Origin: Actinomycetota bacterium
Lineage (GTDB): Bacteria; Actinomycetota; Acidimicrobiia; Acidimicrobiales; CADCSY01
NCBI GenBank assembly: GCA_016781135.1
Contig: JADDQY010000076.1
Location: 1 to 48,631 of the forward strand
Length of the DNA stretch: 48,631 nucleotides
Direction of reading: 5' to 3'
Shown: piece after piece, positions 6,408 through 21,094 of the stretch
Position numbering within the stretch: the first letter of the stretch is position 1
How the letters are laid out: the number at the start of each line of letters is the position of its first letter
Position numbers and translations under genes: made by a program
The notes under the pieces: model-generated
What the model was told of the DNA's origin: nothing
Seen by the model: only the letters and a program-made list of their open reading frames with translations
Databases searched by the model: none

Positions 6408-9400
6408 TTGCCTGCTCGCCCCGTCGCCCGCGACCGTTACTCGTTCGCTGATCTGGAAGAGGTGCTGAGCCTCCCCGATCTGGTCTCGATCCAAAGCTCC
6501 TCGTTCGAGTGGTTCCTGCGCAAGGGCCTGAACGAAACGTTTCGTGACATCAGCCCCATCGAGGACTTCAGCGGCACGCTGCGCCTCGAGCTCGAGTTCG
6601 ACCCCGACGACGAGGACCTCTGCCCGCCTCCGAAGTTCAGCGTGGAGGAGTGCAAGGAGAAGGACATCACCTTCTCGGCTCCCATCTTCGTGCGGGCCCG
6701 GTTCCTGAACGCCGGCACCGGCGAGATCAAGGAGCAGACGGTCTTCATGGGCGACTTCCCGATGATGACCGACAAGGGGACCTTCATCATCAACGGCACC
6801 GAGCGGGTCGTGGTGTCCCAGCTGGTGCGCAGCCCCGGGGTCATCTTCCAGCCCGGCGAGCGCTTCCGGCTGCGCAACCTGGCCAAGCACCAGCTCGTCA
6901 CCGGGACCATCCACCCCTACCGGGGCGAGTGGATCGAGTTCGACGTCGAGCAGAAGCCGGGCAAGGACGTCACCGCCGGCACCCGGGTGGCCCGCAAGCG
7001 CCGCCTCAGCCTGTTCGTGCTCCTGCGTGCCCTCGGCTACGACGAGGAGCACCACCCCGGCTTCCTCGACCGCCTGGTGCGCCACTTCGACTTCCTCGAA
7101 GGCCAGTGGGAGAAGGACCGCGACCTGGCTCCCACCCAGGAGGAGGCGCTCATCGAGATCTACAAGCGGGCCCGCCCGGGTGAGCCGCCCACCCCCGACG
7201 CGTCCCGCAACTACTTCGAGAACGCCTTCTTCAACCCGAAGCGCTACGACCTCTCACGGGTGGGCCGCTACAAGCTGAACCGGAAGCTCGGCCCCGAGAT
7301 CGACAAGCTCGAGTCGCTGTTCGGGCTGACCGACATCGAACGGCCCGAGGATGACCAGTCGATCCTGTCGCGGGTCGAGGTGCTGGCGGCGTGCACCTAC
7401 CTGCTCCACCTGGCGTCGGGCGAGGTCGGCTACCGCCTCGACGACCAGGACCACTTCGCCAACCGCCGCATCCGCTCCGTCGGCGAGCTCATCCAGAACC
7501 AGGTACGCATCGGGCTGTCGCGCATGGAGCGGGTGGTGCGCGAGCGCATGACCACCCAGGACGTTGAGGCGATCACCCCCCAGACCCTGATCAACATCCG
7601 TCCCGTCGTGGCCGCCATCAAGGAGTTCTTCGGCACCAGCCAGCTGTCGCAGTTCATGGACCAGGTCAACCCCCTGTCCGGTCTCACCCACCGCCGCCGG
7701 CTCTCGGCCCTCGGGCCCGGTGGTCTCTCCCGGGAGCGGGCCGGCTTCGAGGTGCGCGACGTCCACTTCTCCCACTACGGCCGAATGTGCCCCATCGAGA
7801 CGCCCGAAGGCCCCAACATCGGTCTCATCGGGGCGCTGTCCACCTATGCCCGGGTCAACGACTTCGGCTTCATCGAGTCGCCGTACCGCAAGGTGGTGGA
7901 GGGTCGGGTGACCGACGAGATCGTCTACCTGGCCGCCGACGAGGAGGAGGAGTACGTCGTCGCCCAGGCCAACACCCCTCTCGACGACGAAGGTCGCTTC
8001 ACCGACGAGCGGGTGCTGGTGCGGCGCAGCCCCACCTCCGCCTCGCTCTCGGATCTCAAGCTCCAGCTCGAGCGGGACGTGTTCTTCGGCGCCACCACCG
8101 AGATCAGCGCCGTGCCTCCGGCCGAGGTCCAGCTCATGGACGTCGCCCCCCAGCAGATCGTGTCGGTGGCCACCGCACTCATCCCGTTCCTCGAGCACGA
8201 CGACGCCAACCGGGCCCTCATGGGCGCCAACATGCAGCGCCAGGCCGTGCCGTTGATCCGGGCCGAGGCGCCCTACATCGGCACCGGCATGGAGGCCAGG
8301 GCGGCCCGCGACGGCGGTGAGATGATCATCGCCACGGGCGACGGCGTCGTCACCGACGTGAGCGGCGACCACGTCACCGTCGAGTACGACGGCAACGGCG
8401 CCGGCCCCAGGCGTCGCGTCTACCGGCTGTCGAAGTTCCGCCGCTCCAACCAGGACACCTGCATCAACCAGCACAGCCTGGTGCGGGAGGGTGACCGGGT
8501 GCGGGAGGGCGACGTGCTGGCCGACGGAGCCTCCACCGAGAACGGCGAGCTGGCCCTGGGCAAGAACCTGCTCGTCGCCTTCATGCCGTGGGAGGGCTAC
8601 AACTTCGAGGACGCCATCATCCTGTCCGAGCGCCTGGTGCGCGACGACGTGCTCACCTCTGTGCACATCCACAGCCACGAGATCGACGCCCGCGACACCA
8701 AGCTCGGTCCCGAAGAGATCACCCGCGACATCCCCAACCTCTCCGACGACATCCTCGCCGACCTCGACGAGCGGGGGATCATCCGCGTGGGCGCCGAGGT
8801 CGACCCCGGCGACGTGCTGGTGGGCAAGGTCACCCCCAAGGGCGAGACCGAGCTCACCCCCGAGGAGCGCCTCCTGCGGGCCATCTTCGGCGAGAAGGCC
8901 CGAGAGGTGCGCGACACCAGCCTCAAGGTGCCCCACGGCGAGTCGGGCAAGGTCATCGACGTCAAGGTGTTCAGCCGCGACGAGGCCCACGAGCTGCCGC
9001 CAGGGGTCAACCAGCTGGTGCGGGTCTACGTGGCCCAGAAGCGCAAGATCTCGGTGGGCGACAAGCTCGCCGGCCGTCACGGCAACAAGGGCGTCATCAG
9101 CACCATCCTGCCCATCGAGGACATGCCCTTCCTGCCCGACGGCACGCCGGTCGACATCATCCTGAACCCTCTCGGCGTGCCCTCCCGCATGAACGTCGGC
9201 CAGGTGCTCGAGGCCCACCTCGGCTACGCCGCCCGTTGGGGCTGGGACGTCTCCGGCGACGGCACCGACGTGGGGAAGGAGCCGGTACGGGGCACCGAGA
9301 CCAAGACCCGCCCGAGCACACCCCCCTCGACCCTCGTGGCCACCCCAGTGTTCGACGGTGCTCACTGGGACGAAGAGATCGGACGCCATCCCACGATCCA

Positions 9401-10013
9401 GCAGATCTTCGGCGGCCTGCACCCAGAGGCCGTCGACCCCGACTACGGCGACGGTGGGCGCATGATCGGCACCGACGGCAAGACCGTGCTCTACAACGGG
9501 CGCACCGGCGAGCCCTACGACAACCCCATCACCGTCGGCTACGTCTACATCCTCAAGCTGGCCCACCTGGTCGACGACAAGATCCACGCCCGGTCCACCG
9601 GCCCGTACTCGATGATCACCCAGCAGCCCCTCGGCGGGAAGGCCCAGTTCGGTGGTCAGCGCTTCGGGGAGATGGAGGTGTGGGCCCTGGAGGCCTACGG
9701 CTCCGCCTACTGCCTGCAAGAGCTGCTGACGATCAAGTCCGACGACGTGCTCGGCCGGGTCAAGGTCTACGAGGCCATCGTCAAGGGCGAGAACATCCCC
9801 GAGCCGGGGATCCCCGAGAGCTTCAAGGTGCTCATCAAGGAGATGCAGGCGCTGTGCCTCAACGTCGAGGTCCTCAACAACGCCGGTGAGGAGATCGAGA
9901 TGCGAGAGCTCGACGAGGACGTGTTCCGCACGGCCGAGGAGCTGGGCATCGACCTGTCGCGCCCCGAACGGGGATCCGACGAAGAAGACGAGCGACGCCG
10001 GGAACGGGTCTAG
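6408..10013 (+). CDS. rpoB: DNA-directed RNA polymerase subunit beta
   Basis: The beta subunit forms one jaw of RNA polymerase and part of the active site. The 1201-residue length and lack of large insertions fit Actinobacteria. Rifampicin cluster I ([20 protein letters not shown]) is clear. The equivalents of E. coli D516, H526 and S531 are sensitive-type, but residue 420 (E. coli N518) is valine. The C-terminal part has [13 protein letters not shown] and [20 protein letters not shown]. The start is TTG at 6408 with GAGGAG upstream. rpoC follows after nine bases. Confidence 0.98.
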   Translation: MPARPVARDRYSFADLEEVLSLPDLVSIQSSSFEWFLRKGLNETFRDISPIEDFSGTLRLELEFDPDDEDLCPPPKFSVEECKEKDITFSAPIFVRARFLNAGTGEIKEQTVFMGDFPMMTDKGTFIINGTERVVVSQLVRSPGVIFQPGERFRLRNLAKHQLVTGTIHPYRGEWIEFDVEQKPGKDVTAGTRVARKRRLSLFVLLRALGYDEEHHPGFLDRLVRHFDFLEGQWEKDRDLAPTQEEALIEIYKRARPGEPPTPDASRNYFENAFFNPKRYDLSRVGRYKLNRKLGPEIDKLESLFGLTDIERPEDDQSILSRVEVLAACTYLLHLASGEVGYRLDDQDHFANRRIRSVGELIQNQVRIGLSRMERVVRERMTTQDVEAITPQTLINIRPVVAAIKEFFGTSQLSQFMDQVNPLSGLTHRRRLSALGPGGLSRERAGFEVRDVHFSHYGRMCPIETPEGPNIGLIGALSTYARVNDFGFIESPYRKVVEGRVTDEIVYLAADEEEEYVVAQANTPLDDEGRFTDERVLVRRSPTSASLSDLKLQLERDVFFGATTEISAVPPAEVQLMDVAPQQIVSVATALIPFLEHDDANRALMGANMQRQAVPLIRAEAPYIGTGMEARAARDGGEMIIATGDGVVTDVSGDHVTVEYDGNGAGPRRRVYRLSKFRRSNQDTCINQHSLVREGDRVREGDVLADGASTENGELALGKNLLVAFMPWEGYNFEDAIILSERLVRDDVLTSVHIHSHEIDARDTKLGPEEITRDIPNLSDDILADLDERGIIRVGAEVDPGDVLVGKVTPKGETELTPEERLLRAIFGEKAREVRDTSLKVPHGESGKVIDVKVFSRDEAHELPPGVNQLVRVYVAQKRKISVGDKLAGRHGNKGVISTILPIEDMPFLPDGTPVDIILNPLGVPSRMNVGQVLEAHLGYAARWGWDVSGDGTDVGKEPVRGTETKTRPSTPPSTLVATPVFDGAHWDEEIGRHPTIQQIFGGLHPEAVDPDYGDGGRMIGTDGKTVLYNGRTGEPYDNPITVGYVYILKLAHLVDDKIHARSTGPYSMITQQPLGGKAQFGGQRFGEMEVWALEAYGSAYCLQELLTIKSDDVLGRVKVYEAIVKGENIPEPGIPESFKVLIKEMQALCLNVEVLNNAGEEIEMRELDEDVFRTAEELGIDLSRPERGSDEEDERRRERV

Positions 10014-10022
10014 GAGGGCGAG

Positions 10023-13994
<3,972 letters not shown>

Positions 13995-14014
13995 GTCGGA
14001 TCGAAGCTCCCCTG

Positions 14015-14057
14015 CTGGTGGTGGAACCGCGGCGTCGCCGCCCGTTTCCACCACCAG
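14015..14057 (+). terminator. Hairpin terminator after rpoC
   Basis: CTGGTGGTGGAA (14015-14026) is a perfect 12-base complement of TTCCACCACCAG (14046-14057). The loop contains a second small stem (CGGC/GCCG). It begins 20 bases after the rpoC stop. There is no T tract, which is common for actinobacterial terminators. Confidence 0.75.
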
Positions 14058-14094
14058 ACGGGGGGAGGCGGGAGAGCGGGCGTACGGTGGGGTG

Positions 14095-14928
14095 ATGGAT
14101 CGCCCCTCGACGCACCAGGTGCCGGAGGGCACCGTGGCGGCGCCATCAGCGGGGGTGGAGGCCGTCCCTGCACCCACTCACGCCGAGTGCGCTCGCACCA
14201 TCGTGGCCGGTGCCAACCGCGGCAGCCTGTCCACACTGGCCGCCGAACCGGCCGGCTACCCGTTCGGCTCGGTGGTTACCTACGCCCTCGACGGCGACGG
14301 GGCGCCACTGTTCTTCGTCAGCCTCATGGCCGAGCACACCCACAACGCCGAGCGTGACCCTCGGGCCAGCCTCCTGGTGGCCGAAGCGGTGGCCGACGGC
14401 GACGACCCGCTGGCCGCCGGGCGGGTCACCTTGATCGGGGACCTGGGCCGCGTCCCCGGCGCCGAGGTGGCCGGCGTGCGGGCGCGCTACCTCGCCGCCA
14501 ACCCCAACGCCGGGTACTACATCGACTTCGGCGACTTCGCCTTCTACCGCCTGGCCCTGCGGGCCGTCCGCTACGTCGGCGGCTACGGCCGCATGAGCTG
14601 GGTCGACGCCCGAGCCTTCGCCGACGCCGAGGCCGACCCCCTCGCCCCGGTCGCCGCCGGCATCGTCGGGCACATGAATGACGACCACGCCGACGCTCTG
14701 GTCCTGGTGTGCCGACACCAGGGAGGGCGGCCCGACACCGTCCAGGCCACGATGACCGGCGTCGACCGGTACGGCTTCGAGGTGACGGCGTCGAGTCCTG
14801 CCGGCGCCGGCCGCCTGCGCCTCGGGTTCCCCCGGCCGGTGACCACGTCCGAGGAGGTGCGCTCCGCCCTGGTCGCCATGGTGCGCCAAGCGCGCCGTCT
14901 GTCGGCCGAGGCCCCTCCCAGGTCCTGA
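14095..14928 (+). CDS. Pyridoxamine 5'-phosphate oxidase-fold protein with C-terminal DUF2470 (HugZ-like)
   Basis: This 277-residue protein has a split-barrel flavin/haem-binding domain (about 28-170, with GYPFGSVVTYALD and SLMAEHTHNAERDPRASLLV). A DUF2470 domain follows, marked by HMNDDHADAL at 193-202. This two-domain layout is that of HugZ-type haem oxygenases and related haem-binding proteins. Whether it degrades haem or uses flavin/F420 cannot be told from sequence. It is a lone gene between the rpoBC and rpsL operons. TACGGT at 14083-14088 is a possible -10 box only six bases before the ATG. Confidence 0.82.
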   Translation: MDRPSTHQVPEGTVAAPSAGVEAVPAPTHAECARTIVAGANRGSLSTLAAEPAGYPFGSVVTYALDGDGAPLFFVSLMAEHTHNAERDPRASLLVAEAVADGDDPLAAGRVTLIGDLGRVPGAEVAGVRARYLAANPNAGYYIDFGDFAFYRLALRAVRYVGGYGRMSWVDARAFADAEADPLAPVAAGIVGHMNDDHADALVLVCRHQGGRPDTVQATMTGVDRYGFEVTASSPAGAGRLRLGFPRPVTTSEEVRSALVAMVRQARRLSAEAPPRS

Positions 14929-14981
14929 CCGTCGCTCTCCCCACGCCGATGGGTAGGCCGCGGCTCGGCGACGCCAGCGCT

Positions 14982-15011
14982 TTGCCGACTTTCCGGGCAG
15001 TCCCCTAGAGT
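14982..15011 (+). promoter_or_regulatory. Promoter of the rpsL-rpsG-fusA-tuf operon
   Basis: TTGCCG (14982-14987) and TAGAGT (15006-15011) are 18 bases apart. The predicted transcription start (about 15018-15020) coincides almost with the GTG of rpsL at 15021, so the mRNA would be leaderless or nearly so. Confidence 0.55.
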
Positions 15012-15020
15012 TGAGCCTTC

Positions 15021-15389
15021 GTGCCTACGATTCAGCAGTTGGTCCGCAAGGGCCGAGCGTCCAAACCCGAGAAGGGCAAGACCGCCGCCCTCAAAGGTGC
15101 CCCCCAGCGCCGGGGTGTGTGCACCCGTGTGTACACCAACACCCCGAAGAAGCCGAACTCGGCCCTGCGCAAGGTCGCCCGGGTGCGACTGTCGAGCGGG
15201 ATGGAGATCACCGCCTACATCCCCGGCGAGGGCCACAACCTCCAGGAGCACTCGATGGTCCTCGTGCGCGGTGGCCGGGTGAAGGACCTGCCGGGTGTCC
15301 GCTACAGGATCATCCGCGGTGCCCTCGATGCCGCCGGCGTGCGCGACCGCAAGCAAGCCCGCAGCCACTACGGCGCCAAGAAGGGCTGA
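15021..15389 (+). CDS. rpsL: 30S ribosomal protein S12
   Basis: S12 sits at the decoding centre and is the classical site of streptomycin-resistance mutations. The 122-residue protein contains [11 protein letters not shown] and [12 protein letters not shown], both with the sensitive-type lysines. It begins [12 protein letters not shown] with a GTG codon at 15021 and no clear ribosome-binding site. Its TGA overlaps the ATG of rpsG by one base. Confidence 0.97.
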   Translation: MPTIQQLVRKGRASKPEKGKTAALKGAPQRRGVCTRVYTNTPKKPNSALRKVARVRLSSGMEITAYIPGEGHNLQEHSMVLVRGGRVKDLPGVRYRIIRGALDAAGVRDRKQARSHYGAKKG

Positions 15390-15859
15390 TGCCCCGCAAG
15401 GGGCCGGCGCCGCGCCGGCAGCTCGTGCCCGACCCGATCTACCGGTCGCAGCTCGTGACCCAGATCGTCAACAAGGTCCTGCAGCGGGGCAAGCGCTCCA
15501 CCGCCGAGCGGATCGTCTACGACGCGCTCGACATCATCAAGGAGAAGACCGGCGCCGACCCAGTGGTCACCCTCAAGCGGGCCATGGAGAACGTCAAGCC
15601 GGCTCTGGAGGTCAAGAGCCGCCGGGTGGGCGGGGCGACCTACCAGGTTCCGGTCGAGGTCCCCCACCGCCGGGCCAGCACCCTGTCGATCCGCTGGGTC
15701 GTCGGCTATGCCCGGCAGCGCCGGGAGAAGACGATGGCCGAGCGCATGGCCAACGAGATCCTCGACGCCTCCAACGGGATCGGCGCCAGCATGAAGCGCA
15801 AGGACGACCTGCAGAAGATGGCCGAGTCGAACAAGGCGTTCGCCCACTACCGCTGGTGA
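15389..15859 (+). CDS. rpsG: 30S ribosomal protein S7
   Basis: S7 organises the head of the 30S subunit and contacts E-site tRNA. The 156-residue protein starts [18 protein letters not shown], and includes [19 protein letters not shown] and [18 protein letters not shown] at 15389 overlaps the rpsL stop. In E. coli S7 represses the str operon; no equivalent structure is obvious here because rpsL and rpsG overlap. Confidence 0.97.
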   Translation: MPRKGPAPRRQLVPDPIYRSQLVTQIVNKVLQRGKRSTAERIVYDALDIIKEKTGADPVVTLKRAMENVKPALEVKSRRVGGATYQVPVEVPHRRASTLSIRWVVGYARQRREKTMAERMANEILDASNGIGASMKRKDDLQKMAESNKAFAHYRW

Positions 15860-15974
15860 GGTAACCGCCCGGCCACCGCTAGCCTGGAGCTCGCGGCGGC
15901 GTTCGCCCCGTGACCCGTTTTCACATTCCCTTGCGATCGCGCCGGGCCCACGCGTCCGCTGCGAAGGAGCGTTC

Positions 15975-18071
15975 ATGAGCGCAACCCGCCAGACCCCCCT
16001 CGGCCGGATCCGCAACATCGGGATCATGGCCCACATCGACGCGGGCAAGACCACCACGACCGAGCGCATCCTCTACTACACCGGCAAGAACTACAAGATC
16101 GGTGAGGTCCACGAAGGCGCCGCCACCATGGACTGGATGGTCCAGGAGCAGGAGCGCGGCATCACCATCACCTCGGCGGCTACCACCTGCAACTGGCGCG
16201 ACCACACCATCAACATCATCGACACCCCGGGCCACGTCGACTTCACCGTCGAGGTCGAGCGGTCGCTGCGGGTCCTCGACGGCGCGGTCGCGGTCTTCGA
16301 CGCCGTGTCCGGTGTCGAGCCCCAGTCCGAGACGGTGTGGCGCCAGGCCAACAAGTACCGCGTTCCCCGCATCTGCTTCATCAACAAGATGGATCGCATC
16401 GGGGCCGACTTCTTCGCGGCCGTCGACTCCATCGAGGACCGCCTGCAAGCCAAGGTCGCCGTGGTGCAGATGCCGATCGGTGCCGAGGGCCACTTCCGCG
16501 GGGTGGTCGACCTGATCAACATGAAGGGCCTGGTCTGGGCCGACGCCGACGGTGAGAAGGGCGAGGAATGGGCCGTCACCGACGTCCCCGACGAGCTCGT
16601 GGCCGAAGCCGAGGCGTGGCGGGCCAAGCTGCTCGACGTGCTCTCCGAGTTCGACGACAACATCTTGGAGAAGTACGCCGGCGACGAGGAGATCACCGCC
16701 GACGACCTGCGCCACGCCCTGCGGCGGGGCACCATCACCAGCCAGTGCGTCCCGGTGCTGTGCGGGTCGGCGTTCAAGAACAAGGGCGTACAGCCGATGC
16801 TCGACGCCGTGGTCGACTTCCTTCCGGCACCCCCGGACCTGCCCCCCATTCGCGGCCTCGACCCCAAGGGCATCGAGGAGCTCGAGCGGCCGGCCCAGGA
16901 CAAGGCTCCGTTCGCGGCGCTGGCGTTCAAGATCATGAGCGACCCCCATGTGGGCAAGCTCACCTACTTCCGGGTCTACTCGGGCACCCTGGAAGCCGGG
17001 TCCTACGTCTACAACTCCACCAAGGACCGCAAGGAGCGGGTGGGCCGGCTGCTGCAGATGCACGCCAACAGCCGCGCCGACCTCCAGGCGATCTTCGCCG
17101 GCGACATCGTGGCCGCCATCGGGCTGAAGGGCACCACCACCGGCGACACTCTGTGCGATCCGGACCAGCCGATCGTGTTGGAGGCCATCGACTTCCCCGA
17201 GCCGGTGATCCACGTCGCCGTCGAGCCCAAGACCAAGTCCGACCAGGACAAGCTGGGCAAGGCACTCCAGGCGCTGTCCGAGGAAGACCCGACCTTCCAG
17301 GTGCGCACCGACGAGGACACCGGCCAGACGGTGATCTCGGGCCAAGGCGAGCTGCACCTCGAGGTCATCGTCGACCGCATGCTGCGGGAGTTCAAGGTCG
17401 ACGCCACCGTGGGCAAGCCCCAGGTGGCCTACCGGGAGACCATCACCGCTCCGGCGCAGAAGGTCGTCTACCGCCACGTCAAGCAGACCGGTGGGTCGGG
17501 CCAGTTCGCCCACGTGGTTATCGACCTCGAGCCCACCGGGGCGGGTGGGGGCTACGAGTTCATCGACAAGATCACCGGCGGTCGCATCCCGAAGGAGTTC
17601 ATCCCCTCCGTGGACCAGGGCATCCAGCAGTCGTTGGCCTCGGGCGTGCTCGCCGGCTATCCGGTCGTCGACGTGCGCGCCGTGCTCACCGACGGCTCCA
17701 GCCACGACGTCGACTCCTCGGAGATGGCGTTCAAGATCGCCGGTTCCATGGTGTTCAAGGAAGCGGCCCGCAAGGCCCAGCCCGCTCTGCTCGAGCCCAT
17801 CATGGCCGTCGAGGTGGTGACACCGGAAGACTACATGGGTGACGTCTTCGGCGACCTCAACGCCCGTCGGGGCAAGGTCGAGGCCAGCGAGCAGCGGGGC
17901 AACAGCATGGTGATCCGGGCCCAGGTGCCCCTGTCCGAGATGTTCGGATACGCTACCGACCTGCGCTCGCGCACCCAGGGCCGTGCCACCTACACCATGC
18001 AGTTCCACTCCTACCAGCAGGTCCCCAAGGCGATCGCCGAGGAGATCGTCGCCCGGGTCCGGGGCGAGTAG
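15975..18071 (+). CDS. fusA: Elongation factor G
   Basis: EF-G is the GTPase that drives ribosomal translocation. The 698-residue protein has G1 [15 protein letters not shown], the switch I segment [11 protein letters not shown]3 [10 protein letters not shown]4 NKMDR and G5 GSAFKNKG, followed by domains II-V. GAAGGAGC precedes the ATG at 15975. The 115-base gap after rpsG contains TAGCCT (15880-15885), a weak -10 candidate, so fusA might also have its own promoter. Confidence 0.98.
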   Translation: MSATRQTPLGRIRNIGIMAHIDAGKTTTTERILYYTGKNYKIGEVHEGAATMDWMVQEQERGITITSAATTCNWRDHTINIIDTPGHVDFTVEVERSLRVLDGAVAVFDAVSGVEPQSETVWRQANKYRVPRICFINKMDRIGADFFAAVDSIEDRLQAKVAVVQMPIGAEGHFRGVVDLINMKGLVWADADGEKGEEWAVTDVPDELVAEAEAWRAKLLDVLSEFDDNILEKYAGDEEITADDLRHALRRGTITSQCVPVLCGSAFKNKGVQPMLDAVVDFLPAPPDLPPIRGLDPKGIEELERPAQDKAPFAALAFKIMSDPHVGKLTYFRVYSGTLEAGSYVYNSTKDRKERVGRLLQMHANSRADLQAIFAGDIVAAIGLKGTTTGDTLCDPDQPIVLEAIDFPEPVIHVAVEPKTKSDQDKLGKALQALSEEDPTFQVRTDEDTGQTVISGQGELHLEVIVDRMLREFKVDATVGKPQVAYRETITAPAQKVVYRHVKQTGGSGQFAHVVIDLEPTGAGGGYEFIDKITGGRIPKEFIPSVDQGIQQSLASGVLAGYPVVDVRAVLTDGSSHDVDSSEMAFKIAGSMVFKEAARKAQPALLEPIMAVEVVTPEDYMGDVFGDLNARRGKVEASEQRGNSMVIRAQVPLSEMFGYATDLRSRTQGRATYTMQFHSYQQVPKAIAEEIVARVRGE

Positions 18072-18132
18072 CCCGGTGCCAGCCACCGAACGTCGATGAT
18101 CGAAGCGACCCCTCGAAAGGACAGTTGAGCAC

Positions 18133-19320
18133 ATGGCCAAGGCGAAGTTCGAGCGCAACAAGCCCCACCTCAACGTGGGCACGATGGGCCACATCGACCA
18201 TGGCAAGACCACGCTGACGGCGGCGATCACCAAGGTCCTGGCCGAGGACAACCCCAACGTGAAAGCCATGGCCTTCGATCAGATCGACAAAGCGCCCGAG
18301 GAGAAGGCAAGGGGCATCACCATCTCCATCGCCCACGTGGAGTACGAGACGCCCAACCGCCACTACGCCCACGTCGACATGCCCGGCCACGCCGACTACA
18401 TCAAGAACATGATCACCGGTGCCGCCCAAGTCGACGGCGCCATCCTGGTGGTCTCCGCCGCCGACGGCCCCATGCCCCAGACCAGGGAGCATGTGCTGCT
18501 CGCCCGCCAGGTCGGTGTGCCCTCCATCGTGGTCGCGCTCAACAAGGCCGACATGGTCGACGACGAGGAGCTGCTCGACCTGGTCGAGCTCGAGGTGCGC
18601 GAGCTGCTCAGTGAGTACGAGTTCCCCGGTGACGACACGCCGGTGGTGCGGGTCTCGGCGCTCAAGGCGCTGGAGGGCGACGACGCCGCCAAGGCGCAGA
18701 TCCACGAGCTCATGGAAGCGGTCGACAGCTTCGTGGCCGAGCCTGAGCGCGATCTCGACAAGCCCTTCCTCATGCCGATCGAAGACGTCTTCACGATCAC
18801 CGGCCGGGGCACCGTGGTCACGGGGAAGGTCGAGCAAGGCGTGATCCGCACCGGCGACTCGGTGGAGATCGTGGGCATCAAGCCCACTCAGACCACCACC
18901 TGCACCGGCGTGGAGATGTTCCGCAAGCTCCTCGACGAGGGCCGAGCGGGCGACAACATCGGAGCGCTGCTGCGGGGCATCAAGAAGGAGGACGTCGAGC
19001 GGGGTCAGGTGCTGTGCAAGCCCCGCTCCATCACCCCCCACACCCGGTTCGAGGGCCAGGTCTACGTGCTGACCAAGGAGGAGGGCGGGCGCCACAAGCC
19101 CTTCTTCAACAACTACCGCCCCCAGTTCTACTTCCGCACGACCGACATCACCGGGCAGATCACCCTGCCCGAGGGCACGGAGATGATCATGCCGGGCGAC
19201 AACATCTCCATCACCGTCGAGCTGATCAACCCCATCGCCATGGACGAGGGTCTCCGCTTCGCCATCCGTGAAGGCGGGCGAACGGTCGGCGCCGGCCGCG
19301 TCACGAAGATCCTCGAGTAG
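18133..19320 (+). CDS. tuf: Elongation factor Tu
   Basis: EF-Tu brings aminoacyl-tRNA to the A site. The 395-residue protein has G1 [14 protein letters not shown], switch [16 protein letters not shown]3 [15 protein letters not shown] and G4 NKADMVDD, then domains II and III. GAAAGGACAG precedes the ATG. It is downstream of fusA by 61 bases and only five bases before rpsJ, so tuf and rpsJ are co-transcribed. No second tuf copy is in this window. Confidence 0.98.
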   Translation: MAKAKFERNKPHLNVGTMGHIDHGKTTLTAAITKVLAEDNPNVKAMAFDQIDKAPEEKARGITISIAHVEYETPNRHYAHVDMPGHADYIKNMITGAAQVDGAILVVSAADGPMPQTREHVLLARQVGVPSIVVALNKADMVDDEELLDLVELEVRELLSEYEFPGDDTPVVRVSALKALEGDDAAKAQIHELMEAVDSFVAEPERDLDKPFLMPIEDVFTITGRGTVVTGKVEQGVIRTGDSVEIVGIKPTQTTTCTGVEMFRKLLDEGRAGDNIGALLRGIKKEDVERGQVLCKPRSITPHTRFEGQVYVLTKEEGGRHKPFFNNYRPQFYFRTTDITGQITLPEGTEMIMPGDNISITVELINPIAMDEGLRFAIREGGRTVGAGRVTKILE

Positions 19321-19325
19321 CGACG

Positions 19326-19640
<315 letters not shown>

Positions 19641-19679
19641 GGGGACCCGCCCGCGGCGGCGAAGGTGACCGCCGGGAGC

Positions 19680-19749
19680 GGGTCCTGTCACCGAGCGGGA
19701 CCCCTCCCAGCCGGACTCCACTTCGCTCCGCCGGCCGGGCCCCTTCCGT
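19680..19749 (+). repeat. Hairpin repeat R2, copy 2
   Basis: The first 26 bases are identical to 6091-6116 and form the same GGGTCC/GGACCC stem. A second part with GCTCCGCCGG and GGGCCCCTT also resembles copy 1. It lies 39 bases after the rpsJ stop and directly before the 3' end of the opposing DUF983 gene, where a terminator between convergent genes would be expected. Confidence 0.7.
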
Positions 19750-20289
19750 CTACTCGCCCCGAAATCCTCGACTCCGTTCCGATCGCATCGGATTCCGGAG
19801 CTCGGCCACCCGCCGAGCTCCCTGCTGGTCCTCCGGCCGTCGCCTTTCCTGCTGGGAAGAGGAGGTGCCGGCGCTGGTGGCCTCGCCCGGTTCCAGGGGG
19901 CGCATGCAGAGGTCGATGGCGGTCCAGAGGGTCTTGGACGAGGGGAAGAAGACCAGGGGGACGATCACCGCGGTGCCGACGGCAGCGGCGATCAGCGGGG
20001 CCATCCGGTAGTCGGGATGAGAGAGCACCAGGCCGGCCACCACCACCACGAACAAGATCGCGAAGGAGACGATGGTGTTGAGCCCGAGGGCGCCGAGCCA
20101 GTGGCCCTCGATGCGTTCGAAGCGCAGGTGGCAGCGGGGACAGCGCTCGGCCAGGGAGAACCAGAGCCGGAACAGGCGGCGTTGACCACAGATCGGGCAG
20201 CGGCCAAGGAGACCCCGGCCCAGCATGCGCATGGACGAGACGCCGGGTCGTGCCTCGCCGCCGTTGGTGCCAAGTGGTCCCTCGATCAT
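19750..20289 (-). CDS. DUF983 family membrane protein
   Basis: The 179-residue protein has two CxxC pairs (C31/C34 and C50/C53, LGRCPICG and ERCPRCH), which suggest a zinc ribbon. Two membrane helices follow at about 70-92 and 96-116. The family motif FFPSSKTLWTAIDLCMRPLEPGE lies after the helices. Its function is unknown. ATG at 20289 was chosen; an internal start at 20232 (MRMLGRG) is equally possible because neither has a good ribosome-binding site. It runs against the ribosomal genes and separates rpsJ from rplC. Its start lies beside the likely rplC promoter. Confidence 0.8.
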   Translation of the reverse strand: MIEGPLGTNGGEARPGVSSMRMLGRGLLGRCPICGQRRLFRLWFSLAERCPRCHLRFERIEGHWLGALGLNTIVSFAILFVVVVAGLVLSHPDYRMAPLIAAAVGTAVIVPLVFFPSSKTLWTAIDLCMRPLEPGEATSAGTSSSQQERRRPEDQQGARRVAELRNPMRSERSRGFRGE

Positions 20290-20303
20290 GAGCCCGCTAT
20301 CAT
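20275..20303 (+). promoter_or_regulatory. Promoter of the rplC (S10-spc) operon
   Basis: TATCAT at 20298-20303 matches five of six -10 consensus bases. The -35 position 17 bases upstream reads TGGTCC, a poor match. Transcription from about 20310 would give a 140-base leader that contains the hairpin at 20395-20425. A promoter is needed here because the upstream gene is in reverse orientation. Confidence 0.45.
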
Positions 20304-20394
20304 TGCCCGTTCCTGCCCGCCGTCGGCTGGGCACGGTCGAATCGACGTCCACGCCGGTCCGTCTCGGCGGATACCGCATGGCACAACCGATCGG

Positions 20395-20425
20395 CGCTCC
20401 GCCGGGGACCTCCCCGTGCGGAGCG
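20395..20425 (+). promoter_or_regulatory. Leader hairpin upstream of rplC
   Basis: CGCTCCGC pairs with GCGGAGCG, and inside it CGGGG pairs with CCCCG around an ACCT loop; only one base (T20417) is bulged, giving 13 pairs. It ends 24 bases before the rplC ATG. It has no T tract, so translational or antitermination control of the S10-type operon is more likely than simple termination. Confidence 0.6.
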
Positions 20426-20449
20426 TTCGCGTGAAGAACGAGAGCTCCG

Positions 20450-21094
20450 ATGTCCGACAAAGCGCTGGTGGGCGAGAAGGTGGGCATGACCCAGGTCTGG
20501 GACGACCAGAACCGGGTCGTGCCCGTCACCGTCCTCAAGGTCGCTCCCTGCCGGGTCGTGCAGATCAAGCGGCCCGACACCGACGGCTACAGCGCCTTGC
20601 AGGTCACCTACGGTAACAAGAAGGTCCGGTCGGTGAACAAGCCCGAGGCCGGGCACTTCGACAAGGCGGCGGTGGAGCCGGGCGTTCGCCTGGTGGAGCT
20701 GCGCATCGACGACACCGCCGGCTACGAGCTCGGCCAACAGCTCGGCGCCGACCTGCTGAGCTCCGGTGACCGCGTCGACGTCACCGCGGTGAGCAAGGGC
20801 AAGGGCACCGCCGGTGGCATGAAGCGCCACAACTTCGGAGGCCTCCCCGCTTCCCACGGTGCCCACCGGGTGCACCGGGCCCCGGGGTCGATCGGCGCCT
20901 GCGCCACGCCGGCCAAGGTGTTCAAGGGCACCCGCATGGCCGGTCGCATGGGCGCCGAGAAGGTGACGACGCTGAACCTCGAGGTGGTGTCCGCCGACGT
21001 CGACCGGGAGCTGCTGCTCGTCAAGGGTTCGGTCCCGGGCCCCCGGGGCGGGCTGGTGCTGGTGCGCAACGCGGTCAAGGGTGGTTCCCGATGA
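20450..21094 (+). CDS. rplC: 50S ribosomal protein L3
   Basis: L3 is an early-assembly protein that reaches toward the peptidyl-transferase centre. The 214-residue protein starts [19 protein letters not shown] and contains the conserved segment [17 protein letters not shown] and [19 protein letters not shown] in its extended loop. It is the first gene of a long run to secY. Its TGA overlaps the rplD ATG by four bases. Confidence 0.97.
   Translation: MSDKALVGEKVGMTQVWDDQNRVVPVTVLKVAPCRVVQIKRPDTDGYSALQVTYGNKKVRSVNKPEAGHFDKAAVEPGVRLVELRIDDTAGYELGQQLGADLLSSGDRVDVTAVSKGKGTAGGMKRHNFGGLPASHGAHRVHRAPGSIGACATPAKVFKGTRMAGRMGAEKVTTLNLEVVSADVDRELLLVKGSVPGPRGGLVLVRNAVKGGSR

Noticed and set aside
7254..9719. 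Long open frame (821 codons) on the minus strand opposite rpoB
   Set aside because: It lies fully antisense to a highly conserved gene. High GC content leaves long stop-free antisense frames, and the product is low-complexity and unlike any family.
15921..18269. Open frame of 782 codons on the minus strand opposite fusA
   Set aside because: Antisense shadow caused by codon bias; it spans the fusA-tuf junction without its own control signals.
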